64,000 nucleotides of DNA from a methanogenic archaeon mixed culture ISO4-G1 (GTDB lineage: Archaea > Thermoplasmatota > Thermoplasmata > Methanomassiliicoccales > Methanomethylophilaceae), in contig CP013703.1 of NCBI GenBank assembly GCA_001563305.1, positions 1,103,773 to 1,167,772 of the forward strand, written 5' to 3'. The position numbers and the translations under genes are program-made. This document shows positions 17,340 through 25,286 of this stretch, piece by piece. The notes under the pieces were generated by a model. The model worked only from the letters and a program-made list of their open reading frames with translations. It was not told the origin of the DNA and did not search any database. Positions within the stretch are counted from its first letter, which is position 1. The number at the start of each line of letters is the position of its first letter.

Positions 17340-17913
17340 TTCTCCTCACCTCCTCGAGTATCCTCTTGGTCTGCTCGTGGGTCTCCTCCACCGAGCCTGA
17401 ATTGTCAATCTTGATCCACGAATCCGTGATCATGGCCATCCTCCTGCGGGTCTTGGCCAGCTCATCGACGGACTCGAACGTCTCGAGTGCCTCCCCTCTC
17501 TCGTAGATGCGCTTCATCGCGATCTCCGGCTCGATGTCCACGTAGATCTTGACATCCGGGACGGGGAGGACCATCTCTATGATTTTAAATGCGGGTCTGC
17601 ACAGACTGTCCGGCAGATATGCGGCCGCCAGACTGTAGCGTACGAATATAACGTCATCGTACTCCTTTCCGTGCTTCCTCTTGAACCTGAGCGAATGCAG
17701 GACGTCGAACACGTAGTACAGGGTGGCAATGAGCACCGCGACCTTTCCGTCCTCGCAGAGGTACTTGGCCGCTGTCCTTCCGTATGCGGTGCCCGAATTG
17801 GGATGGGTGATCTCCAGGACCCTGCGTCCTTCCGCGATGAGCTGCTCCCTGATGAAATCTGACGATGTGGTCTTTCCCGACCCGTCCATTCCATCCACAG
17901 CGTACCAGGTCAT
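17326..17913 (-). CDS. Thymidylate-kinase-like P-loop kinase
   Basis: The 195-residue protein opens with MTWYAVDGMDGSGKTTSSDF, a Walker A loop in the context typical of dTMP kinases, and later has VIFVRYSLAAAYLPDS (DR(Y)-like region) and KIYVDIEPEIAMKRI followed by the lid. The canonical substrate motif DRY is altered to VRY, so the substrate may not be dTMP. It lies between a polyprenol kinase (4-base gap) and a PAP2 protein (overlap), which suggests a lipid or nucleotide-lipid phosphate role. Assignment as Tmk would need comparison with another tmk in the genome. Confidence 0.75.
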   Translation of the reverse strand: MTWYAVDGMDGSGKTTSSDFIREQLIAEGRRVLEITHPNSGTAYGRTAAKYLCEDGKVAVLIATLYYVFDVLHSLRFKRKHGKEYDDVIFVRYSLAAAYLPDSLCRPAFKIIEMVLPVPDVKIYVDIEPEIAMKRIYERGEALETFESVDELAKTRRRMAMITDSWIKIDNSGSVEETHEQTKRILEEVRRNGRA

Positions 17914-17917
17914 GTTA

Positions 17918-18646
17918 TCACAATCCGAGGAGTATCATGACGCCGGTCACGGCCATGCAGTTGACGATGTTGTCCACAGCCCCGGGGGTGAACGTCTCCG
18001 TTAAGGCGACCGTTCCTCCCGCCACCAGGCAGCATGCCCAGATGGGGATGATCGCATCGAAGTGTATTCCGGATGCCGGCGAGAGCGGCATGCATCCCAG
18101 GAAGACCACCAGGACGATCGAGACCAGTGCGGTGACGGTGAGGACCGCTAGGGTGCCTTCGATCGATTTGCCGTTGACGGACTTGTGCCTCCCGTACTTC
18201 TTACCGACAATGCTCCCGAATCCGTCACCCCAGGTCATGGCGACGATACCGATGGATGCCGCCAGCCAGTGATCGCTGAAGCACAATGCGACCAGGATCA
18301 CGATGCTGACCACGTACAGGAACAGTCCCTGCTTGTGGCCCTTGTTCTGCGATATGTCCCCGAGCGCGGAATTGGAGATGGCATTGTCCTTCAGCATCGC
18401 GAAGAAAAGGATTATCGCGAACGGTACTGCAAAGAAGGCCTCCATCACCCAAGCGTTATCGAACATCCACCAGATGAACACGAAGTTACCGATTCCGATG
18501 TGGATGATCTTACGGATGTCAAACCTGTCGCCGGCTCTCTTCTGGATAAAGAGCGCGATTCCGAGAACAGCGACAATGAGCGCATAGACTAGGACGAGGG
18601 CGATGATGTCATTCATCGAAATCTGGAATATCCCTTCGTTTCCCAT
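17918..18646 (-). CDS. SEC59/dolichol-kinase-like polyprenol kinase family protein
   Basis: The 242-residue protein has about seven membrane helices and the signature MTWGDGFGSIVGKKYGRHK near residue 165, found in CTP-dependent polyprenol, dolichol and phytol kinases. It would phosphorylate an isoprenoid alcohol at the membrane, supplying carriers for glycosylation or feeding geranylgeraniol back to lipid synthesis. It heads the three-gene set that continues with the kinase-like and PAP2 genes and is divergent from the DGGGP synthase gene, another isoprenoid-lipid enzyme. Confidence 0.82.
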   Translation of the reverse strand: MGNEGIFQISMNDIIALVLVYALIVAVLGIALFIQKRAGDRFDIRKIIHIGIGNFVFIWWMFDNAWVMEAFFAVPFAIILFFAMLKDNAISNSALGDISQNKGHKQGLFLYVVSIVILVALCFSDHWLAASIGIVAMTWGDGFGSIVGKKYGRHKSVNGKSIEGTLAVLTVTALVSIVLVVFLGCMPLSPASGIHFDAIIPIWACCLVAGGTVALTETFTPGAVDNIVNCMAVTGVMILLGL

Positions 18647-18810
18647 GCGCGCGCACCCGTTTTAATCACGTATTGTCCCACTCGTAATAAATGTAACGGC
18701 GATTGTTCGACAAACGTACCAAACAGCCAGCAGTCAAAAATGATCCGTTCAGACAATATCGCCATCCCTCTCCCGCAAAATGAATTATAAAGGATTCGCG
18801 ATGAACATGC

Positions 18811-19641
18811 ATGAACAAGTACCTTCAGCTGTTCAGATTGAACAATGCGCTCATCGGTTCGTTCGCCATCCTGATAGCAGCGTTCATGGCTGCAGGTACG
18901 TCAATGGTCGACTACAGTGTTAATCTTTTGATAGGGTTCTTCATCGTGTTCACCTTCATCGCCGGAGGCAACTCGCTCAACGATTACATCGATGTCGAGA
19001 TTGACAGGACTGCCCATCCTGACCGTCCAGTCCCCTCCGGGAAGCTCACACCCATTCAGGCGAGGAACACCGGGGTAGCGATGCTCATCCTGAGCACCCT
19101 GCTGTCATTCCTGACCATAGATGTCCCATGCATCGTCATAGTGGTCGTGGCGGTCATCCTCATGGCCGCATACGAGATGGTTCTCAAGCAGAGGGGATTC
19201 GTCGGGAACCTGACCATAGCTCTTCTTACCGGGATGGTCTTCCTCCTCGCAGGCGCCCTCGTCGGCGACCCTATGAAGAACATCGCCGTCGGCGGCATGG
19301 CCGCTCTCGTCTCCGTCGGAAGGGAGATCTCCAAGGACATCGAGGACATGGCCTCTGACGAGGGAAGGAAGACCCTGCCCATGAGCATCGGTGTCAGGAA
19401 CGCATCCATCATCGCGGCGGTCTTCTATATCGCAGGACCCATCCTCAGCTGGTACCCGATCTATCTGGATCCGGCCAACTACCTGTACTACATCGTGCTC
19501 CTGTCGGATGTGACGTTCTTCTACTGCGCGTACAAGGTCTTCTCGGATCCGCGCAAGGCGGAGAAGAAGGCAAAGGTAGGTATGCTGCTCGGTCTTCTGG
19601 CATTCATCATGAGCGCCATCTACTACAGCTTCCTCGTGTGA
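18811..19641 (+). CDS. Digeranylgeranylglyceryl phosphate synthase (UbiA family)
   Basis: The 276-residue membrane prenyltransferase adds the second geranylgeranyl chain to GGGP in archaeal ether-lipid synthesis. Both Asp-rich motifs are clear: NSLNDYIDVEIDRTAHPDRP in the first cytoplasmic loop and GREISKDIEDMASDEG in the second. Nine hydrophobic segments follow the UbiA plan. A TATA-like ATTATAAAG lies about 25 bases before ATG 18811. The MazF-like gene starts four bases after its stop. Confidence 0.92.
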   Translation: MNKYLQLFRLNNALIGSFAILIAAFMAAGTSMVDYSVNLLIGFFIVFTFIAGGNSLNDYIDVEIDRTAHPDRPVPSGKLTPIQARNTGVAMLILSTLLSFLTIDVPCIVIVVVAVILMAAYEMVLKQRGFVGNLTIALLTGMVFLLAGALVGDPMKNIAVGGMAALVSVGREISKDIEDMASDEGRKTLPMSIGVRNASIIAAVFYIAGPILSWYPIYLDPANYLYYIVLLSDVTFFYCAYKVFSDPRKAEKKAKVGMLLGLLAFIMSAIYYSFLV

Positions 19642-19645
19642 TCCC

Positions 19646-19994
19646 ATGAGGTTCACGAAGGACAATTCCGAACCAAGACCCATGGAGGTCTGGAACGCAA
19701 AGGTGGATTTCGACGGCTCGGATGGAGCTAAGAACAGGCCCGTGATCGTACTCGAAAAGGGGAATTCTGGCTATGTTGTTTTCATGGTCACCTCGCACGG
19801 CCACCATCCGGAGACGGACATCAAGCTCGTCGACCCCTACGAGGTCATGCTCGACAAGTCCTCCACGGTCCGCACGGACCGCACATTCTCGGTGAAGAGG
19901 GAACGCTTCAACTACAAGCTCGGAGACCTCGTACCTGACGACGTGGAGATGATAACGATGTTCTACGGACGCGTCAGGGGCGGCAGGCGCATAA
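19646..19994 (+). CDS. PemK/MazF-like protein, 3' end unresolved
   Basis: The first about 110 residues match the PemK/MazF fold: EVWNAKVDFDG at the first strand, KNRPVIVLEKGNSGYVVFMV, TDRTFSVKRERFNYKLGDL and a final DDVEMITMFYGRV helix. These proteins are mRNA-cutting toxins or relatives. The frame has no stop where the domain ends and stays open to 21157, deep in antisense of the phosphate-transporter gene. A +1 shift near the GGGG at 19976-19982 would end the protein at TAA 19992-19994, which I use as end. No antitoxin gene is adjacent; the upstream gene is a membrane enzyme. Either a frameshift or a long C-terminal overlap exists. Confidence 0.6.
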
Positions 19995-20011
19995 AAACGG
20001 ATTATGTCCGA

Positions 20012-21772
20012 TCACGAGTACAGCCTGATGACCTTGCCCATGTTGATGAGATGGTCCGCTACCCTTTCCGAATCGGACGTCATCGAGAGGAACTCCGAAC
20101 CCACGTCCAGCTTGCAGATCCCCTGGTTGAGCCTCTCCACATGGTTCTCGGCCATCTCGTCGGTGATGATGTCGACCTGCTCCTCGATGTCGTATGCCTC
20201 CTCCAGCGCGGCCTCGTTGTGCTCCGTGTAAGCCTGGACGATCTTCTCGTAGAGCCTGTCGATGAGACCCTGCATCGACACGATCTCGCTAATGGCATTG
20301 TCGGAGAACCTGACCCCGTCCGCCTCCATCTTCTGGGCATACTCCATGATGTTCTTGGAATAATCGCCGATGCGCTCCAAGTCGGAGATCGTGTGGTAGA
20401 CGGTGGAGATGTAGATCTGATCCCTCTCGCTGAGCTTGTTCTCCGACAGTTTAACGAGGAACCTCGCGATCTCCTTGTTGAGGAAGTTGAGCTCCTATTC
20501 GTTGTTGCAGAAGCGCTCCATTCCCCTGAAATCGAGCTCGCGTATCATGTGACAGGCGATGCGATAGTTCTCGATCGCCATGACGGACATGTTCTTGACC
20601 TCGTTCATGACCTGCTGGACGGCGACTGGCGGCGTCCTCAGCATGTAATCGTTGATGAAATGGAGCTTGGGGGTGAACTCCTTGTCCTCCTCCTCTCCCG
20701 GCTTCTCGGGCACTATCCTCATGACCAGCGAGATCAGCTTTCCGGTCAGGGGCAGCATGATGAGGACGGTGACCACGTTGAAGAACGTGTGGAACATCGC
20801 CAGCTGGGTCGAGGGCATATCGGGGAACAGGGCCTCGAACATTCCCGCATAATGTATGTCCCAGAGCCCGAGGACGAGTCCGGCGACCACGAAGATCATC
20901 ACTCCGAACACGTTGAACAGAAGGTGGATGACCGCGGTCCTCTTCGCGTTCAGCCCTCCGGAGAATCCTGCCAGGATCGCGACCACGCACGATCCTATGT
21001 TGGAACCGAGGGTGAGGTAGATTCCCTGCTCGAGGGAGATCAGCCCGGTGACCACCATGGTTATGGCCAGGGTCGTCACGACGGAGGAGCTCTGCACCAG
21101 TGCAGTGAGGACGATTCCTATCAGGAGAAGGACTATGATGTTCTCGATGCCTGCTAGGAAATCCTTGACCTCATCCAGCTGCGCGAAGTCGGTCATGGAC
21201 GATGCCATCATCGTCAGTCCGACGAAGAGGAGTCCGAATCCTGTCAGGATCCCTGCCCAAATCTTAGTGGACTCCTTCTTGGTGAATGTCATTAAGAAAG
21301 CGCCGATTCCGGCGATGGCCGAGAAGATGACGGCCAGGGAGATCGTGTCCCCTCCGAACATACCGATAGCGGCCATCTGTGCGGTGATGGTCGTACCGAT
21401 GTTCGCTCCGTAGATGATGGTCGCCGCGAGGGGCAGCGTCATGATCCCCGCATTCACGAATCCTATGACCATGACGGTCATGGCTCCGGAACTCTGGATC
21501 GCAGCGGTTCCGACGGTACCGATACCGACTCCGTACCATTTGCTCTTCGAGGCTTTGGTGAACATGCTTTTGAGCCTGCCGCTGCTCATGGATTCTAAGT
21601 TGGAACTGAGCATGTTGCATGCGGTGAGGAAGACACCGATACCCGCCATGAGGGTAAGAATCGCTGTGATCATCAACATGTCGTCCAAGAGACCAGGCCC
21701 CAGGGTCGTAAAGCCGACCGCTTTGAGAAACAGTAGCAGTCTATCGTAGAAAAAGTAAACGATTGAACGCAC
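20012..21772 (-). CDS. Na+/phosphate cotransporter with C-terminal PhoU domain and in-frame TAG codon
   Basis: The N-terminal two thirds is a NptA-type Na/Pi-cotransporter with paired QSS motifs (AAIQSSGAMTVMVIGF and ALVQSSSVVTTLAITM). After GMERFCNNE a TAG occurs at 20497-20495 (codon about 426), and the same frame goes on with ELNFLNKEIARFLVKLSENK and ISDLERIGDYSKNI, the conserved PhoU-like tail found in full-length family members, ending at TGA 20012. The join sits inside a conserved domain, so reading through is required for a normal protein, about 586 residues. Pyrrolysine decoding of TAG is the natural explanation. Start GTG 21772 follows a TATA-like box by about 25 bases. Confidence 0.8.
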
Positions 21773-21820
21773 GCCCACGCGTCCGCACAAGTTTATTAGG
21801 GTTGGTTCGATTCGCCATCT

Positions 21821-22942
21821 ATGGACATCCGCGGATTCGTGAAGAAGGAATACCTTCTGATGATATCCGCGGTGCTCGCGATCCTATCCCTTTTCCTGGT
21901 GCCGTTCGAGACGGTGCTGACCTACGATTACATGAGGATACTGAGGACGATCTGCACACTCCTGTTCTTCCTGCTGATCGTAGCGGGGCTCAAGGAATGC
22001 AAAGCACTGAAGAAACTGGCACAGTTGTCAGTCAAGAGGATAAGGACGAGCTTCCTGCTATGCGCCGTCCTGATCTTCCTTCCCTTCTTCTACGCCATGC
22101 TCTTCTCCAACGACGTTGCCCTTCTGACATTCGTGCCCCTTGCTGTCGCGATACTGAAGTTCGCCGACATGAGGAATGCCATGGCGCCGGTCATGATCCT
22201 TCAGACCCTGGCGGCCAATGTCGGCAGCTACCTCACGCCCTTCGGGAATCCGCACAACCTGTACATCTTCAACATGATGGACGACTACGGCTTCACCCTG
22301 TGGGAGTACGAATCCGCATTGATCCCGATAGTCGTCGCAGGTGCGGCCGTGATCCTCGCGTTGATGATGGTCCTGCCCAAGAGGAAGCTGGAGATACGCG
22401 AGATCAAACCGGTGGAGCTGGAGCACATCAAGTGTATCTATGTTATACTGGCACTGTTCATCCTGTCCGTGATTACGGTCTTCGGGCTCATACCGTTCTA
22501 CATAACATTGGTGATAGTCATCATAGCGTTCGTCATCATGATGCCCCAGATATTCGCCAAGGTGGATTACAGCATCCTGCTGATCTTCTTCTTCCTGTTC
22601 GTGTTCGCGAACGGCCTGACCAACATGGATGACGTGCATGCGGTCCTGTCGGACCTGATGTCAAACGACCCGATGCTCACAACCGTCATAGTATCGCAGT
22701 TCACCAGCAACGTGCCGTCGACCATCCTGCTCCAGCCGTTCACCGATAACTGGGCGGCTGTTTTAGTCGGAGCGGACATAGGAGGATTCGGAACCCCCAT
22801 GGCATCCATGGCCAGCGTCATCACGCTGAAGTTCTACATGGAGGAAGAGGATCAGTCCGTGAGAAGATACCTTGGGATCTTCCTGGTGTTCAATATCATC
22901 ATGCTGGCGGCACTGATCCCCACGTACTACCTGTTCGGATGA
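21821..22942 (+). CDS. SLC13/ArsB-superfamily anion permease
   Basis: The 373-residue protein has about ten helices. TPFGNPHNLYIFN after helix 5 and TSNVPSTILLQPF with GADIGGFGTPMASMAS near the end match the two-fold TxFGNPxN and SNVP motifs of the ion transporter superfamily containing NhaD, ArsB and CitM. Such carriers move dicarboxylates, citrate, arsenite or Na+/H+; the substrate is open. A TTTATTA box lies about 25 bases before ATG 21821. It is divergent from the Na/Pi cotransporter and shares a short promoter region with it. Confidence 0.82.
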   Translation: MDIRGFVKKEYLLMISAVLAILSLFLVPFETVLTYDYMRILRTICTLLFFLLIVAGLKECKALKKLAQLSVKRIRTSFLLCAVLIFLPFFYAMLFSNDVALLTFVPLAVAILKFADMRNAMAPVMILQTLAANVGSYLTPFGNPHNLYIFNMMDDYGFTLWEYESALIPIVVAGAAVILALMMVLPKRKLEIREIKPVELEHIKCIYVILALFILSVITVFGLIPFYITLVIVIIAFVIMMPQIFAKVDYSILLIFFFLFVFANGLTNMDDVHAVLSDLMSNDPMLTTVIVSQFTSNVPSTILLQPFTDNWAAVLVGADIGGFGTPMASMASVITLKFYMEEEDQSVRRYLGIFLVFNIIMLAALIPTYYLFG

Positions 22943-23713
22943 TCATCTCTTGGGCTTGTAGGCCCTGAGGTACTTCAGCACATCCTCGTCCTTGTCGGTC
23001 CACTCCGGGGTGTACCCGCCCTTGATGTACTCGTTGTACCAGTCCTCGCACTGCTTCATGTAGCCGGACATCTCCAGCTTGGGCTTCACGACGACCTTCG
23101 TGTTCTCCGGCGTGGGGACCCACTGGCGGGGGCGGTCGTAATCAGGCTCCTCCAGGAATCCGACGAGGAACACGATCCTGTCCAGATTGGACAGCTCGGC
23201 GTAGAGGGAGGCCTGCAGCATGTAGGACATCGGGACGTTGGAATAACCGCCCTCGTCATCCTTCCACTTCTCCATGTCATGGGAAGTCTTTATCTCCAGG
23301 ATGGTGTCCCTAATGCCGTCGACTTGGATGTAGCCGTCCACGAGTCCGCCGAAGACCTTGTTGTTATGGAAATGGTCGTATCCGCACTGCTCCTTCGCGA
23401 CTGGTTCCTCGACCCCGACCTTGCTCCCCTCCGGGATCTGCAACGCGTCCCTGAGCAGAGAGGGCCTCTCCGAAAGGTAATCCCTCAGGACCGGTTCCAG
23501 GATGTTGCCGGCGTCGATGTACTTGTTGGCCTTGTCTCCGGGATACAGTCCGGCGAGCTCGCATGCAACCTTGAAAGGCGTGGAGAACTCGCTCATCCCG
23601 AGGATCGGTCCGACCTTGGTGCCGGTGATCTTCTTGAACCTGTAAATGTCGAAGATGACGGTCTTCTCCTCGTCGTCGATCTCTACGATGCTCGCCCTTC
23701 CGTCGAATGCCAT
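22943..23713 (-). CDS. YqaJ-like PD-(D/E)XK nuclease
   Basis: The 256-residue protein resembles YqaJ/lambda-exonuclease-type recombinases. ILGMSEFSTPFKVACELAGL matches the conserved G-x-S-E start of the fold, NILEPVLRDYLSE follows, and GGLVDGYIQVDG then ILEIKTSHD give the D...E-x-K metal site. Such nucleases resect double-strand ends in phage and mobile elements or repair pathways. No recombinase partner or phage gene is adjacent. ATG 23713 is chosen; the frame is open further upstream without homology. Confidence 0.72.
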   Translation of the reverse strand: MAFDGRASIVEIDDEEKTVIFDIYRFKKITGTKVGPILGMSEFSTPFKVACELAGLYPGDKANKYIDAGNILEPVLRDYLSERPSLLRDALQIPEGSKVGVEEPVAKEQCGYDHFHNNKVFGGLVDGYIQVDGIRDTILEIKTSHDMEKWKDDEGGYSNVPMSYMLQASLYAELSNLDRIVFLVGFLEEPDYDRPRQWVPTPENTKVVVKPKLEMSGYMKQCEDWYNEYIKGGYTPEWTDKDEDVLKYLRAYKPKR

Positions 23714-23781
23714 GATGGAGGATTCGTAAGGGGGTTTAAGAAACTTGACGTGAGCCGTCTGTGAGGGTAACCATGTGATTA

Positions 23782-24489
23782 TCAAAGACCCAGCAGTCTG
23801 AAAAGTTCCTCGCGTTCCTGCTTTGTGATGTTGCGGTAGCGGCCTTCCTTCAGCTTCCCGAGCTCGATGTTCATGATCCTTATCCTCTCGAGTCTCACCA
23901 CATCGTAACCGAAGTACTCGCACATGCGGCGGATCTGCCGGTTGAGCCCCTGCTTCAGGATTATCCTGAACTCATCGTCCGAGATGCGCTCCACGAAGCA
24001 TTTCTTCGTGACCCTGTCCTCGAGGATTGGAACGCCGTTGGCCATCCCCCTGATGAACTTGTCGTCGAAGGGTTTGTTGACCCTGACAACGTACTCCTTC
24101 TCGTGCTCCCCCCTGGAACGCATGATGCGGTTGGCCAGCTCCCCATTGTTGGTCATCAGCAGAAGGCCCTGCGAATCCTTGTCCAACCTACCCACGGAAT
24201 AGATCCTCTTCGGATAGTTGATGAAATCTATGACGTTGTCCTTGTCGTCGGGATTGGAGGTGCAGGTTATCCCCCTGGGCTTGTTGAAGGCCAGGATGAT
24301 GTCCTCTTCCTCCTTCTTCAGCTGCTTTCCGTCCACTGCGACGACATCGCCTTCCATGACCTTGTCGCCCACGACGGCGGTCCTGCCGTTGATGGTGACC
24401 CTGCCTTCCTCGATCAGCCTGTCGGCGGCCCTGCGGGAGGCCACGCCGGCCTCGCTGATGTACTTGTTCAGACGGGTGCCTTCGGACAC
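23782..24489 (-). CDS. Bacterial-type rRNA pseudouridine synthase (RsuA/RluB/RluF family)
   Basis: The 235-residue protein has an N-terminal S4 RNA-binding domain (LNKYISEAGVASRRAADRL) and a catalytic domain with SVGRLDKDSQGLLLMTN (catalytic aspartate), then QGLNRQIRRMCEYFGYDV, as in RluF and RluB. These modify 23S rRNA in bacteria; the family is rare in archaea, which usually rely on guide RNAs. The gene starts four bases after the ACT protein stop, so the two are co-transcribed. A lateral origin is inferred. Confidence 0.9.
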   Translation of the reverse strand: MSEGTRLNKYISEAGVASRRAADRLIEEGRVTINGRTAVVGDKVMEGDVVAVDGKQLKKEEEDIILAFNKPRGITCTSNPDDKDNVIDFINYPKRIYSVGRLDKDSQGLLLMTNNGELANRIMRSRGEHEKEYVVRVNKPFDDKFIRGMANGVPILEDRVTKKCFVERISDDEFRIILKQGLNRQIRRMCEYFGYDVVRLERIRIMNIELGKLKEGRYRNITKQEREELFRLLGL

Positions 24490-24493
24490 CTGA

Positions 24494-25177
24494 TCAATCC
24501 TTTACGGTGGCCTCTGCCGACTGGATGCACTTGGTGAGGACGGAGTACGCGTTGATCATGTCGCTCTCACCGACTATGAAGATGGTGTCGGTGTGGCAGC
24601 TGACCGTCTCCTCGATGTTGATACCCGCATCGGAGAGGTTGGTGATCAGATATGCGATGACTCCGCTGGTGTCGACGATCTTCTCCGGGGACTTCACGGC
24701 GATCTCCACGAGGTTCTCCCTGATCTTGATGATGTTGAACCTTCCCACGGTGTCGGTGATCCTGTCCTTGAGCATGCGGTCGGCGATGATGGTGACCGCG
24801 GAGGCCGACTGTACGCACTGCATGATCGAGTTCTCGTTCCAGAGGTCCTTGAAGAGGTTGTCCATCTTGTGCAGGACGGACCAGTCATTCTTTGCGGTGA
24901 CGATGCAGGTCTTCGTCCTCATCTCCAGTCTGCTGTCCTTGAGGATCCTCAGAATGTTCAGTTCGTGATCGGTCGTGACGTTGAGCTTGGACGCGTAACG
25001 GCGGCAGGCGATCATCACCGCCTCCTCGTTGTCGACATCGATATCCTTCATGATCATCCTCGCCAGGGAGGAGTAGTTGATCAATCCCTTGGCGACACAA
25101 TCCTTCACGCTGGGATGTGCATCGATGTAGATCCTCGTCTTCTCCGCAAGACTCTCTTTCATCTCGCCTTTTGCCAT
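24494..25177 (-). CDS. ACT-domain protein paired with pseudouridine synthase
   Basis: The 227-residue cytoplasmic protein has a helical N-terminal region (AKGLINYSSLARMIMKDIDV) followed by two ACT-like halves: ENLVEIAVKSPEKIVDTSG and AYLITNLSDAGINIEETVSC with TDTIFIVGESDMINAYSVL. It resembles archaeal ACT-domain proteins related to the aspartate-kinase regulatory part but has no kinase domain. It probably senses an amino acid and regulates another protein or a promoter. ATG 25177 is preceded in frame by GTG two codons upstream. Confidence 0.72.
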   Translation of the reverse strand: MAKGEMKESLAEKTRIYIDAHPSVKDCVAKGLINYSSLARMIMKDIDVDNEEAVMIACRRYASKLNVTTDHELNILRILKDSRLEMRTKTCIVTAKNDWSVLHKMDNLFKDLWNENSIMQCVQSASAVTIIADRMLKDRITDTVGRFNIIKIRENLVEIAVKSPEKIVDTSGVIAYLITNLSDAGINIEETVSCHTDTIFIVGESDMINAYSVLTKCIQSAEATVKD

Positions 25178-25286
25178 AGACACTAGATGTCTTGCTTAGT
25201 ATATTATGTCTATCTTTAGACATTTAAACGAGTAAAAGTCTCAGTATACCACCAACATATCCAAGAACAGACAAGTATTGGACGGA

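Noticed and set aside
20451-20990. Minus-strand frame of 179 codons inside the phosphate cotransporter
   Set aside because: It is a shifted frame of the real gene, rich in R/G/D/H, with no recognisable domain.
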